From positions 3,286,001 through 3,350,000 of the forward strand of contig NZ_AP022587.1 in NCBI RefSeq assembly GCF_010731715.1: a stretch of 64,000 nucleotides of DNA, in the 5' to 3' direction. Below, piece by piece: positions 43,054-52,681 of the stretch. This DNA comes from Mycobacterium stomatepiae (lineage in GTDB: Bacteria; Actinomycetota; Actinomycetes; Mycobacteriales; Mycobacteriaceae). A program made the position numbers and the translations under genes. Position 1 is the stretch's first letter, and the number at the start of each line of letters is the position of its first letter. Under the pieces are notes generated by a model. It made no database searches, was not told the origin of the DNA, and was given only the letters and a program-made list of their open reading frames with translations.

Positions 43054-43707
43054 ATGAATATCGCCGCGGACACGGCCGACATCGCGGTGCTGCGCTTCGG
43101 CGACCGGCGACTGCCTGGTCCGCTTCACGGCCTGCCGCTCCATCGGGTCGAGAGCCCGGCCGACATCGATGCCGCGATCGGGCCGTACCGACGACTGGTG
43201 GTGCTTGGCGACGACGCCGAGCTGGCCGCGGTGCTGGGCCGGCTGATGCGGGCCGAGCGGCTCGACGTCGAGGTGGCCTACGTGCCGCGCCGCCGCACCC
43301 GCGCCACCCGTATCTACCGCTTGAAGGCGGGATGGCGGGCGGCCCGGCGGGCCCGGCGCGGCACCCCCGGGCGGGTCACGCTGGTGCGCGACGAAACCGG
43401 CGCGGTGATCGTGGGCCGGGCCGGCTGGCAGCCACCCAAGGACGGTCATCGCATTCACGGCGAGGCCGTCGTCGACGACACGCGACTGTTCGACGGCGAC
43501 GTGACCGGCGCGTATGTCGAGCCGACGCTGGCCGTGCCGGGCCTGCGGGCCGCGGTGCACGGACGCTGGCGCCGGTGGGTCCCGGGGCGCGCCGTTCAGC
43601 TGGGCAGCACCGGCGTCGTGGTAGTCCGCGACGGTGTCGCCGCGCACCGCGCCGCCCGGCGGTCGACGTTCTACCGCCACGTCGAGGGTTGGTTGCTGGT
43701 CCGGTAG
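43054..43707 (+). CDS. Conserved mycobacterial protein (Rv0358-like)
   Basis: Protein of 217 residues with no signal or membrane segment and a basic, Arg-rich character. An N-terminal nucleotide-like fold (RRLVVLGDDAELAAVLGRLM) is followed by a C-terminal beta-rich part. The segment TPGRVTLVRDETGAVIVGRAGW and the FDGDVTGAYVEPTLAVPGL region (core DGDVTGAYVEPTL) are conserved in actinobacteria. VAYVPRRRTRATRIYRL is notable. I do not recognise a function. It is 9 bases upstream of the M50 gene on the same strand. Confidence 0.7.
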   Translation: MNIAADTADIAVLRFGDRRLPGPLHGLPLHRVESPADIDAAIGPYRRLVVLGDDAELAAVLGRLMRAERLDVEVAYVPRRRTRATRIYRLKAGWRAARRARRGTPGRVTLVRDETGAVIVGRAGWQPPKDGHRIHGEAVVDDTRLFDGDVTGAYVEPTLAVPGLRAAVHGRWRRWVPGRAVQLGSTGVVVVRDGVAAHRAARRSTFYRHVEGWLLVR

Positions 43708-43716
43708 TTTCGACCG

Positions 43717-44493
43717 GTGGACTCACACGGGCACGCATCGGTGCGGCCGAGCCCAATCTTCTTGGCACTGGTCGGATTGACGGCCGTCGGCGGTGTGCTG
43801 GCCTGGCTGGCCGGGACGACCGTGCGGCCGATCTCCTACGCCGGGGTGTTCGTCTTCGTGATCGCCGGTTGGCTGGCTTCGTTGTGCCTACACGAATTCG
43901 GCCACGCCGCGACGGCGTGGCGATTCGGCGACCACGACGAGCAAGTGCGCGGCTACCTGACCCTGGATCCGCGGCGCTACGCCCATCCCGGGCTGTCGCT
44001 GCTGCTGCCGATGGTGTTCATCGCGCTCGGTGGTATCGGTCTGCCCGGCGCCGCGGTCTACGTCCGCACCTGGTTCATGTCGCCGACGCGCCGCACCCTG
44101 GTCAGCCTGGCCGGCCCGGCGGCCAACCTGCTGCTGGCGGTGCTGCTACTGACGCTGACCCGGCTGTTCTTCGACCCGGACCACTGGGTGCTGTGGGCCG
44201 GCGTGGCATTTCTGGGCTTCCTGGAGATCATGGCGGTCGTGCTGAACCTGCTGCCCATCCCCGGCCTGGACGGCTACGACGCCCTGGAACCGCACCTGAG
44301 TCAGGAGACGCAGCGCGCCGTGGCGCCGGCCAAGCAGTACGGCGTGTTCATCCTGTTGTTCCTGCTGCTGGCGCCGGCGGTCAACCAGTGGCTGTTCGCG
44401 GTCGTGGACTGGTTCTTCGACTTCTCCGGGGTCCCGCACCTGCTGGCCAGCGCCGGCAAATCGCTGACGCGCTTCTGGAGCCGCTGGTTCTAG
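43717..44493 (+). CDS. M50 family membrane zinc peptidase
   Basis: Site-2-protease-like membrane protein of 258 residues. It has about six membrane segments, the zinc motif LHEFGHAATAW in the second, and the third ligand motif NLLPIPGLDGYDAL in a later one. This is the rhomboid-unrelated S2P class seen in actinobacteria. The start is GTG. Its substrate could be an anti-sigma factor, but no such gene is near. It matches Rv0359 by position. Confidence 0.87.
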   Translation: MDSHGHASVRPSPIFLALVGLTAVGGVLAWLAGTTVRPISYAGVFVFVIAGWLASLCLHEFGHAATAWRFGDHDEQVRGYLTLDPRRYAHPGLSLLLPMVFIALGGIGLPGAAVYVRTWFMSPTRRTLVSLAGPAANLLLAVLLLTLTRLFFDPDHWVLWAGVAFLGFLEIMAVVLNLLPIPGLDGYDALEPHLSQETQRAVAPAKQYGVFILLFLLLAPAVNQWLFAVVDWFFDFSGVPHLLASAGKSLTRFWSRWF

Positions 44494-44499
44494 GACTTG

Positions 44500-44527
44500 C
44501 AATATATGCGCTATCACGCATATATTG
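44500..44527. promoter_or_regulatory. AT-rich inverted repeat at the cation exporter promoter
   Basis: CAATATATGCG and CGCATATATTG form perfect 11-base arms around CTATCA. The same stretch holds a promoter: TTGCAA at 44497-44502 and TATATT at 44521-44526, 18 bases apart. This arrangement is typical of ArsR/SmtB-type metal repressor operators that cover the promoter. The expected transcription start falls near the ATG at 44534, suggesting a leaderless mRNA. Confidence 0.75.
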
Positions 44528-44533
44528 ATCGGC

Positions 44534-45427
44534 ATGGGCGCAGGGCACAGTCACACCCCCGCCGAGGCCGACGCGTCTCGGATGATCCCCCGCATGGTCA
44601 TGGCTGCCGGGATTTTGGCGACGTTCTTCGTGATCGAGCTGACGACTTCGCTGTTGATCAATTCCCTTGCGCTGCTGGCCGATGCCGGGCACATGCTGAC
44701 CGACGTGGTCGCGGTGTTCATGGGGCTGGCGGCGGTGATTCTGGCCAAGCGCGGCAGCACCTCGCCGAATCGCACCTACGGCTGGCACCGCGCCGAGGTC
44801 TTCACCGCGGTGGCCAATGCGGTGTTGCTGGTCGGGGTGGCGTCGTTCATCCTCTACGAGGCGATCGAGCGGCTCGATACCGGAGCCGACGTTCCCGGCC
44901 TGCCGATGATCGTGGTGGCACTGGCCGGGCTGGTCGCCAACTTCGCGGTGGCGATGCTGCTGCGGTCGCACTCCGAGGGCAGTCTGGCCGTCAAGGGCGC
45001 CTACATGGAGGTCATCGCCGACACGGTCGGCAGCCTGGGCGTGCTGATCGCCGGTGTCGTGACCGTCACGACGCACTGGCCCTACGCCGACGTCGTCGTC
45101 GCCGTGTTGGTGGCCCTCTGGGTGCTGCCCCGGGCGTTCTCGCTGGCGCGCGCGGCGCTGCGGATCCTGTCCGAGACGTCGCCGGCCCACATCGACGTCG
45201 AGGAGCTACGGGCGGCGCTGGGCACCGTCGACGGCATGAGCGAGGTGCACGATCTGCACGTGTGGACGCTGTCGCCGGGCAAGGACATGTGCACGGTGCA
45301 CCTGATCAGCTCCAGCGACTCAGCCAGCGTGCTCACTGACGCGCGTGAGGTGTTGCACCAGCGCGGGCTCGAGCACGCCACCGTGCAGGTCGAGACCCGC
45401 GACAGCGACTGCTCGGAGAACTGCTAG
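44534..45427 (+). CDS. Cation diffusion facilitator family metal exporter
   Basis: CDF transporter of about 297 residues with a His-containing N-terminus (GAGHSHTPAEAD) and six membrane segments. LLADAGHMLTDVVA carries the first metal-site motif and EVIADTVGSLGVLIAG the second (HxxxD and DxxxD type). The C-terminal cytoplasmic domain has VHDLHVWTLSPGK. It probably exports zinc, cobalt or a related divalent metal in exchange for protons. The metal-repressor-like repeat directly upstream supports metal control. The stop overlaps the end of the DUF3151 gene by 4 bases. Confidence 0.9.
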   Translation: MGAGHSHTPAEADASRMIPRMVMAAGILATFFVIELTTSLLINSLALLADAGHMLTDVVAVFMGLAAVILAKRGSTSPNRTYGWHRAEVFTAVANAVLLVGVASFILYEAIERLDTGADVPGLPMIVVALAGLVANFAVAMLLRSHSEGSLAVKGAYMEVIADTVGSLGVLIAGVVTVTTHWPYADVVVAVLVALWVLPRAFSLARAALRILSETSPAHIDVEELRAALGTVDGMSEVHDLHVWTLSPGKDMCTVHLISSSDSASVLTDAREVLHQRGLEHATVQVETRDSDCSENC

Positions 45428-45837
45428 AGACCGAGCTCTTTGCGGGCCGCCGGGTCGCAGTCGTCGAGCAGGTCCAGGCAGCGGTTCAGCTCGTCGGTCT
45501 CGCCGATCGTGTCGGCGGCCTTGGCGAGCGCCGCCACACAGCGCAGGAAGCCGCGGTTGGGCTCGTGCGCATAGGGCACCGGACCGAAGCCCTTCCAGCC
45601 GTTGCGGCGCAATTGGTCCAGGCCGCGGTGGTAGCCGGTCCGGGCGTACGCATAGGCGGTGATGGCCCGGTCTTCGTCCAACGCCTCCTCGGCCAGCGCC
45701 GCCCAGGCCACCGATGCCGACGGATGCGCGGCGGCGACAATGCCCGGATTCTCGTTGGCCAGCAGTTCGGCTTCGGCTTCGCTGTCGCCGGGCAGCAGTA
45801 TTGGATCGGGTCCCAGGAGATCACCCATCGGTGTCAT
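45424..45837 (-). CDS. DUF3151 protein
   Basis: Cytosolic protein of 137 residues of the actinobacterial DUF3151 family. The marks are ALAEEALDEDRAITAYAYARTGYHRGLDQLRRNGWKG (core AYAYARTGYHRGLDQLRR) and GPVPYAHEPNRGFLRCVAAL, then ADTIGETDELNRCLDLLDDC. All-helical with a TPR-like feel. Function unknown. It is divergent from the Rv0361-like gene, with 45 bases between the starts. Confidence 0.85.
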   Translation of the reverse strand: MTPMGDLLGPDPILLPGDSEAEAELLANENPGIVAAAHPSASVAWAALAEEALDEDRAITAYAYARTGYHRGLDQLRRNGWKGFGPVPYAHEPNRGFLRCVAALAKAADTIGETDELNRCLDLLDDCDPAARKELGL

Positions 45838-45882
45838 AAGTTCCATTCTGCCGTCTCGCCGCGGGTGACTAAGCTCCAACTC

Positions 45883-46722
45883 ATGCCTAACCCACCGGAG
45901 CCCGATCGCGGCACCCCGCCGGGTGAGGACCCAACCGGCGAGCACGTCGACGAGGCAACCGAGGCCTACCCGCTGGTTCCTCCCGACCCCGAGACCGAGA
46001 CCGTGGTGATCAACCCCGACACGGACAGCCAGCTCGAGGGTGACCCGGCAGGGCAGCAGCCCGAACGTCGCTTTACCGCGCCCGGCTTCGACGCGAAGGA
46101 AACGGCGATCATCCACACCGCCCCGGAGCCGGCGACGGAAGTCTTCTCGACACACCCGGCGCAGCCCGGTGCGCCGGGGCAGCCGCTGCCGCCCGGACCG
46201 CCGCCGCTGTCTCCGAAATCAGCTGCACCGCAAGCTATCCCGGGCCGCGACGGGAACAAGCCGAGGTCGACGTCCAGGAGTTTCAACTGGGGTTGGGTGC
46301 TCGCGATCACCGTGATCGTGCTGGCCCTGGCGGCAATCGCAATCCTGGGCACCGTGCTGCTGACCCGCGGAAAGCACCAACACGTCTCGCAGGAAGACAT
46401 GGTCCGCCAATCCATCCACGCCTTCGACACCGCGGTGCAGCGCGGCGACCTGATCCAGTTGCGCAGCATCACCTGCGGCACCACGCGCGACGGCTACGTC
46501 GACTACGACGAGCGCTCGTGGAACGAGACCTACCAACGGGTTTCGGCGGCCAAGCAATATCCGGTGATCGCCAGCATCGACCAGATCGTCGTCAACGGCC
46601 AGCACGCCGAGGCCAACGTCACCACATTCATGGCCTATGACCCGCAGGTCCGCTCGACACGCAGCCTCGACCTGCAGTACCGCGACGACCAGTGGAAGAT
46701 CTGCCAGTCCCCCAGCGGCTAG
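45883..46722 (+). CDS. Single-pass membrane protein with Pro-rich N-terminus (Rv0361-like)
   Basis: Protein of 279 residues. Residues 1-130 are acidic and proline-rich and probably cytosolic. One membrane segment (WGWVLAITVIVLALAAIAIL) follows. The external C-terminal domain of about 115 residues has HAFDTAVQRGDLIQLRSITCG and ends DDQWKICQSPSG, with one Cys pair possible. This resembles the DUF4878/NTF2-like external domain common in mycobacterial membrane proteins. Function unknown. The end faces fba across a strong hairpin. Confidence 0.8.
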   Translation: MPNPPEPDRGTPPGEDPTGEHVDEATEAYPLVPPDPETETVVINPDTDSQLEGDPAGQQPERRFTAPGFDAKETAIIHTAPEPATEVFSTHPAQPGAPGQPLPPGPPPLSPKSAAPQAIPGRDGNKPRSTSRSFNWGWVLAITVIVLALAAIAILGTVLLTRGKHQHVSQEDMVRQSIHAFDTAVQRGDLIQLRSITCGTTRDGYVDYDERSWNETYQRVSAAKQYPVIASIDQIVVNGQHAEANVTTFMAYDPQVRSTRSLDLQYRDDQWKICQSPSG

Positions 46723-46738
46723 TCGCCCTTCGCGCCGA

Positions 46739-46788
46739 GTGTGCGGCCAGCCGCACGTTGGGCGTCGGGTGCGCGGCTGGCCGCACAC
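46739..46788. terminator. 16-bp-arm hairpin between Rv0361-like gene and fba
   Basis: GTGTGCGGCCAGCCGC at 46739-46754 and its exact complement at 46773-46788 surround an 18-base loop. It lies between the two convergent genes. It starts with the GAGTGTGCG word found in the dispersed intergenic repeats, so the terminator and the repeat family may be the same thing. Confidence 0.75.
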
Positions 46789-46797
46789 CCGAGCCGG

Positions 46798-47832
<1,035 letters not shown>

Positions 47833-47921
47833 GAATTCCTCCCTAAGACTTCGGTTGCCTCAGTATCGCAACTCCACGTTGCTGACGGGCACCCGACTGG
47901 GGGCCGGTATCTTGAGTCATC

Positions 47922-47954
47922 ATGAGCACCGCCGTGACGGCTGAGTGGGTTTAA
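47922..47954 (+). CDS. Possible 10-codon leader ORF upstream of the DedA gene
   Basis: ATG followed by nine codons (STAVTAEWV) and TAA, whose last A is the first base of the DedA start ATG (TAATG). The overlap could couple translation of the two. It could also be a relict of an older N-terminus. There is no family evidence for the peptide. Confidence 0.3.
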   Translation: MSTAVTAEWV

Positions 47955-48655
47955 TGCGCGACATCGTCGATCCGATGTTCTGGATCGGACCCCAAGGCCT
48001 GTTTGCCTCCGCGGTTCTGCCGACCATCCTGGTCATCGTCTTCGTCGAGACCGGCCTGCTGTTTCCGCTGCTCCCTGGCGAGTCGCTGCTGTTCACCGGC
48101 GGGCTGCTGGCCGCCCACGGCACGCTGAACATCTGGGTGCTGGCGCCTTCCGTCGCGGTGGTCGCGGTGCTGGGCGATCAGACCGGGTATTTCATCGGCC
48201 GCCGGATCGGGCCGGCGCTGTTCAAGAAGGAAGATTCCCGGTTCTTCAAACAGCATTACGTGACCGACTCGCACGCCTTCTTCGAGAAGTACGGGCCCGC
48301 GGCCATTATCCTGGCCCGCTTCATGCCGTTCATCCGGACCTTCACGCCGGTCGTCGCCGGGGTGTCCTACATGCGCTATCCGGTGTATCTGGCGTTCGAC
48401 ATTGTCGGCGGCGTGCTGTGGGGCGGCGGCGTGACGGTGGCCGGCTACTTCCTGGGCAACATCCCGTTCGTGCACCAGAACCTGGAAAAGATCATCCTGG
48501 TCATCCTGTTCGTCTCGCTGTTGCCGGCGCTGATCGCCGCCACGCGCGGCTACCTGACCCGACGGCGCTCCGCTAAGGGCGGCAAGGGTTCAGGCGACGA
48601 CGAAGTCGCATCCGGTCTTGGCACGGACGTCGTCGACCGTCACCCCGGGGTGTAG
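47954..48655 (+). CDS. DedA family membrane protein
   Basis: Membrane protein of 233 residues of the DedA/VTT family. [24 protein letters not shown] is the family start (core [11 protein letters not shown]), followed by [41 protein letters not shown] (core [12 protein letters not shown]) and [15 protein letters not shown]. DedA proteins support lipid-carrier or proton homeostasis. The C-terminal tail after [10 protein letters not shown] overlaps the end of the convergent CoA-transferase gene by 66 bases and is likely non-conserved. The ATG is preferred over a GTG 9 bases upstream. Confidence 0.87.
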   Translation: MRDIVDPMFWIGPQGLFASAVLPTILVIVFVETGLLFPLLPGESLLFTGGLLAAHGTLNIWVLAPSVAVVAVLGDQTGYFIGRRIGPALFKKEDSRFFKQHYVTDSHAFFEKYGPAAIILARFMPFIRTFTPVVAGVSYMRYPVYLAFDIVGGVLWGGGVTVAGYFLGNIPFVHQNLEKIILVILFVSLLPALIAATRGYLTRRRSAKGGKGSGDDEVASGLGTDVVDRHPGV

Positions 48656-49948
48656 TTCGGTCAGGGTGAGTCCGCGTTCCGGGTCGACGTCGAAGACGCA
48701 CAGGTCGGTGATGATCATGTCGACCACGCTTTTCCCGGTCAGCGGCAGCGTGCACTGCTTGAGGATTTTCGGGCTGCCGTCCTTAGCGGTGTGATCCATC
48801 ACGACGATCACCCGCTTGACGCCGGACACCAGGTCCATCGCGCCACCCGGACCCTTGACCATTTTGCCCGGAACCATCCAGTTGGCCAGGTCACCGTTCT
48901 CGGCCACCTCCAGGGCGCCGAGGATGGCCAGGTCGATGTGCCCGCCGCGGATCATCGCGAACGAGTCGGCGCTGCTGAAAAAGCTGGAGCCGCCGATCGT
49001 GGTGATGGTCTGTTTTCCCGCGTTGATCAGGTCGGGATCCACCTGATCCTCGGCAGGATATGCCCCGATGCCGAGCAGGCCGTTCTCCGACTGCAGCGTC
49101 ACGTTGATGTCGTCGGGGATGAAATTGGCCACCAGCGTCGGGATGCCGATGCCCAGGTTCACGTAGTAGCCGTCGTGCAATTCTTTCGCGGCGCGCTTGG
49201 CCATGGTCTCGCGGATCGGGGTGTCGTTCTTGCTGACGGCCGCGCCCCTGATGGTGCGGAATTCGATCCGCTTCTCGTAGCCGGTGCCCTGGATGATGCG
49301 GTCCACGTAGATGCCGGGGGTATGGATCTGATCGGGGTCCAGTTCGCCGACCTCGACGAGTTCCTCCACCTCCGCGACGGTCACTTTGCCGCAGGTGGCG
49401 ATCATCGGGTTGAAGTTGCGCGCCGTCTTGCGATAGATGAGGTTGCCCGCGGTGTCGCCCTTCCACGCCTTGACGATCGCGACGTCGGCGCGAATCCCTT
49501 CCTCCAGCACATATTCAGTGCCGTCGAAGACGCGCATGTCCTTGCCTTCGGCGAGTTGGGTGCCGAAGGCGGTGCGGGTGTAGAAGCCGGGAATCCCTGC
49601 GCCGCCGGCGCGTAACTTCTCGGCCGGCGTGCCCTGCGGGGTGAGCGACAGGTCCAGCTCACCGGCCAGCACCTGGCGCTCGAATTCCTTGTTTTCTCCT
49701 ACGTAGGAGGCAATAACTTTCTTGACCTGACGCCCCTTGAGCAACAGGCCCATGCCGAAATCGTCGACGCCGGCGTTGTTTCCGACGATCGTCAGCTCTT
49801 TGACGCCGCTGTCCACCAACGCCAGGATCAGATTCTCCGGGATACTGCACAACCCGAATCCGCCTGCGGCAATGGTGATTCCGTCCTTCAGCAGGTCTTG
49901 CAGTGCCGACTCGGCATCCGGGCGAACCTTGATGCTGGAAGGGGTCAT
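48590..49948 (-). CDS. 3-oxoacid CoA-transferase, fused A and B subunits
   Basis: Single polypeptide of 452 residues with both halves of succinyl-CoA:3-ketoacid CoA-transferase. The A part has [26 protein letters not shown] and [15 protein letters not shown]. After a short linker ([17 protein letters not shown]) the B part has [16 protein letters not shown] and the catalytic Glu in [14 protein letters not shown]. Its N-terminus [15 protein letters not shown] and GAGGAGCTGTCGA upstream set the start. M. tuberculosis has separate scoA and scoB elsewhere; here the fused form sits between dedA and the GH76 gene and is not part of that synteny. Role: ketone-body or acetoacetate use. Confidence 0.88.
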   Translation of the reverse strand: MTPSSIKVRPDAESALQDLLKDGITIAAGGFGLCSIPENLILALVDSGVKELTIVGNNAGVDDFGMGLLLKGRQVKKVIASYVGENKEFERQVLAGELDLSLTPQGTPAEKLRAGGAGIPGFYTRTAFGTQLAEGKDMRVFDGTEYVLEEGIRADVAIVKAWKGDTAGNLIYRKTARNFNPMIATCGKVTVAEVEELVEVGELDPDQIHTPGIYVDRIIQGTGYEKRIEFRTIRGAAVSKNDTPIRETMAKRAAKELHDGYYVNLGIGIPTLVANFIPDDINVTLQSENGLLGIGAYPAEDQVDPDLINAGKQTITTIGGSSFFSSADSFAMIRGGHIDLAILGALEVAENGDLANWMVPGKMVKGPGGAMDLVSGVKRVIVVMDHTAKDGSPKILKQCTLPLTGKSVVDMIITDLCVFDVDPERGLTLTELHPGVTVDDVRAKTGCDFVVA

Positions 49949-49972
49949 TCGACAGCTCCTCTCAAAGACCAC

Positions 49973-51100
49973 TCACGCGTGGCCTGGTGTCACGGCGGTG
50001 ACGTTACAGGCGGCCTCCATCAGCATCCACCCCGATAGCTGCACCGACAGATCCCTTTCCGGAGTCTCGGACGCGTTCACCGCGCCCTCGACGAACTGCG
50101 CGCGCGTGCCGCCGGCCGTCGGCAACTCCGCGTCGCGGTCCCAGAACGCTCCGAACAGCGGCAGCCCGTCCACGGTTTGCCGGTAATCCCAGGCCGATTT
50201 CGCGCTCGACAGCACGATCGTGCGCGCGGTGTCCCGGGCCACGGCGTCGTCGGCGGAGTCGCCCGGCAGATCGGTGGCGACCAGCGCGAGGTAGCGCGCG
50301 GTGATGCCGGCGAACAGCCCGCCGTCGCCCCCGCCGGAACCCTTCAGCACCCCCGACGGCGCCATGTGCTCGTTGACGGCGGCGACCAGGCGGTGCACCC
50401 GCGCGGCGTGCCGGGCCCGCGCCCGAACGCCGGTGCGCGCGGCCAGCTCGGTCTCCAGCCCGAGCACCACACCCTGGCAGTAGGTGTACTGGGCGCGGAC
50501 CAGCGAGCCGGCCTTGATGCCGTCGAACACCAGGTGGGTGTCCGGGTCGATCAGGGTCTGCTCGATCCAATCGCCCAGCTGCGCGGCGCGCTTGAGATGC
50601 TCCCCGTAGCGAGCCAAGAAGATTCCCGCCGGACCGTTGGCCGGGGCGTTGAAGAACTGGTCCTGCTTGCGCCACGGGATGCCACCGCCGTCCTCGGGCA
50701 CCCACGCCTTCATGAACTGGTCGGCGAGTTTCGGCAGGGCGCGGCCGCGCTCGATGCCGACGATCCGGGCGGCACGTTCCAGCGCGATTGCCAGCCAGGC
50801 CATGTCGTCGTAGTAGTTGTTGGACCAGCGGAAGTTGTTGCGCAGCCGGTGCGAGCGGACCTGCCGGTCGATCTCGGTGTACCGGTGCGGCTGTGGGTCG
50901 CGCTGTTGCGCGTCGACCAGGCAATCCAGCAGATGCGCCTGCCACCAGTAGTGCCAGGTGCCGAACAGCCGGTCCCGCCGCGCTGACGGCCAGGCCACCA
51001 CGCCCAGCTGGGTTCCCGGTAACCCCCACAGCCTTTTCAGGTGGCGTTGGGCGACAGCGGCTTCGGAGCTGGCAGCGCGGTTGGCCCATAGCTGGTCCAT
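49973..51100 (-). CDS. Glycoside hydrolase family 76 protein
   Basis: Protein of 375 residues with an (alpha/alpha)6 barrel of the GH76 family, alpha-1,6-mannanase-like. The Asp-Asp catalytic pair is in WSNNYYDDMAWLAIAL. Other marks are FGTWHYWWQAHLLDCLVD, TYCQGVVLGLETELA and FWDRDAELPTAGG. No signal peptide is visible, so it should be cytosolic, which is odd for a mannanase but common to this mycobacterial subfamily. It probably acts on a mannose-containing glycolipid or sugar. Start set at the ATG giving MDQLWANR. Confidence 0.85.
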   Translation of the reverse strand: MDQLWANRAASSEAAVAQRHLKRLWGLPGTQLGVVAWPSARRDRLFGTWHYWWQAHLLDCLVDAQQRDPQPHRYTEIDRQVRSHRLRNNFRWSNNYYDDMAWLAIALERAARIVGIERGRALPKLADQFMKAWVPEDGGGIPWRKQDQFFNAPANGPAGIFLARYGEHLKRAAQLGDWIEQTLIDPDTHLVFDGIKAGSLVRAQYTYCQGVVLGLETELAARTGVRARARHAARVHRLVAAVNEHMAPSGVLKGSGGGDGGLFAGITARYLALVATDLPGDSADDAVARDTARTIVLSSAKSAWDYRQTVDGLPLFGAFWDRDAELPTAGGTRAQFVEGAVNASETPERDLSVQLSGWMLMEAACNVTAVTPGHA

Positions 51101-51133
51101 GTCTACCGATCCTGCCTCATGCTCTTCGGGGCC

Positions 51134-51215
51134 GTTGAGTGTGCGTTGGCGACGTCGAATGTGCGCCCTGTGCGCCGCGGATCGGCGTGTCGTCGGCTCG
51201 GGCCGTGCATTCAAC
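51134..51215. repeat. Intergenic repeat of the GAGTGTGCG family
   Basis: GTTGAGTGTGCG (51134-51145), GTCGAATGTGCG (51154-51165) and the inverted arm CGTGCATTCAAC (51204-51215) make a direct and an inverted copy of the same word. It fills most of the gap between the divergent GH76 and eutB genes. Confidence 0.55.
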
Positions 51216-51274
51216 CCCGCCGACGCACAGCAAGGTTGACCTGCTGCCGAACCGAGGGTGTCCTACTGTGAAAT

Positions 51275-52681
51275 ATGCGCTACCGGCACACCATTTCGGG
51301 GACCACGTACTCGTTCGCGGGGCTGGTCGACGTGATGGCGAAGGCGACGCCGTTGCGCTCGGGCGACCAGCTGGCCGGCTGCGCGGCCGAATCCGACGCG
51401 GAACGGGCCGCGGCGGCGTGGGTGCTGGCCGACATCCCGCTGGCGACGTTTCTCAACGACGTGGTCGTGCCGTACGAGACCGACGAGGTCACCCGGCTCA
51501 TCATCGACAGCCACGATCGCGAGGCGTTCCGCCCGATCGCGCACCTGACCGTCGGAGGCTTGCGCGACTGGCTGCTGGATGCGGCGTCGCGCGACGACAG
51601 CGCCGCCCGCATCGCCGCCGTCTCCCCCGGGCTCATCCCGGAGATGGTCGCCGCGGCGTCGAAGATCATGCGCAACCAGGACCTGATCCTGGTGGCCGCC
51701 GCCGCGACGGCGACCGCGGCGTTTCGGACGACGATCGGATTGCCGGGCACGCTGGCCACCCGGCTGCAACCCAACCACCCCACCGACGACCCGCGCGGGA
51801 TCGCCGCGGCGATGCTCGACGGCCTGCTGATGGGCTGCGGCGACGCGGTGATCGGCATCAACCCGGCGACCGACTCGCCGCACGCGGCGGCGGCGCTGCT
51901 GCACCTGCTCGACGACATCCGCCAGCGGTTCGCCATCCCCGTGCAGTCGTGCGTGCTGTGCCACGTCACGACCACGATGGAACTGATCGAGCAGGGCGCG
52001 CCCGTCGACCTGGTCTTCCAGTCGATCGCGGGCACCGAGGGCGCCAACGCCGGCTTCGGCACTTCGATCGCGATGTTGACCGAAGCCAACGAGGCCGCAC
52101 GGTCGTTGCGCCGCGGCACGGTCGGCGACAACGTCATGTACCTGGAGACGGGGCAGGGTTCGGCGCTGTCGGCCGGGGCCCACCTCGGCGTCGGAAACCA
52201 GCCGGTCGACCAGCAGACGCTAGAGGCGCGCTCCTACGCGGTGGCCCGAGCGCTGGAACCGCTGTTGATCGACACGGTCGTCGGCTTCATCGGGCCGGAG
52301 TACCTCTACGACGGCAAGCAGATCATTCGCGCCGGGTTGGAAGACAACTTCTGCGGGAAATTGCTCGGCCTGCCGATGGGCGTAGACGTCTGCTACACCA
52401 ACCACACCGAAGCCGACCAGGACGACATGGACACGCTGCTGACCCTGTTGGGCGCGGCGGGTACCGCGTTCGTGATCGCCGTTCCCGGCGCCGACGACAT
52501 CATGCTCGGCTATCAGAGCCTGTCGTTTCACGATGTGTTGTACGTCCGAAAAGCGTTGGGGCTGCGGCCCGCGCCCGAATTCGAAGCCTGGTTGGCCGGC
52601 CTTGGCATGGCCGACGCCGACGGCCGCATTCTGCCCGTCGACCTCGCGACGTCGCCGCTGCGCGCATTGGCGGCCGGCTGA
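51275..52681 (+). CDS. eutB: Ethanolamine ammonia-lyase large subunit EutB
   Basis: Catalytic TIM-barrel subunit of the adenosylcobalamin enzyme that splits ethanolamine to acetaldehyde and ammonia. 468 residues. Marks are LQPNHPTDDPRGIAAAMLDG (shown in part), GCGDAVIGINPATDS, FQSIAGTEGANAGFG, YLETGQGSALSAGAHLG (core ETGQGSALS) and GIDVCYTNH-like GVDVCYTNHTEADQDD. TACTGT at 51264-51269 stands just before the ATG, so the mRNA may be leaderless. No microcompartment or eutA-type genes are near, so this is the minimal soluble form seen in mycobacteria. Confidence 0.93.
   Translation: MRYRHTISGTTYSFAGLVDVMAKATPLRSGDQLAGCAAESDAERAAAAWVLADIPLATFLNDVVVPYETDEVTRLIIDSHDREAFRPIAHLTVGGLRDWLLDAASRDDSAARIAAVSPGLIPEMVAAASKIMRNQDLILVAAAATATAAFRTTIGLPGTLATRLQPNHPTDDPRGIAAAMLDGLLMGCGDAVIGINPATDSPHAAAALLHLLDDIRQRFAIPVQSCVLCHVTTTMELIEQGAPVDLVFQSIAGTEGANAGFGTSIAMLTEANEAARSLRRGTVGDNVMYLETGQGSALSAGAHLGVGNQPVDQQTLEARSYAVARALEPLLIDTVVGFIGPEYLYDGKQIIRAGLEDNFCGKLLGLPMGVDVCYTNHTEADQDDMDTLLTLLGAAGTAFVIAVPGADDIMLGYQSLSFHDVLYVRKALGLRPAPEFEAWLAGLGMADADGRILPVDLATSPLRALAAG

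Noticed and set aside
43376..43768. Arg-rich frame antisense to the Rv0358-like gene
   Set aside because: Low-complexity shadow frame.
51236..51269. TTGACC and TACTGT as a complete eutB promoter
   Set aside because: The spacing is 22 bases, too long for a standard promoter; only the -10-like box was kept as a weak suggestion.
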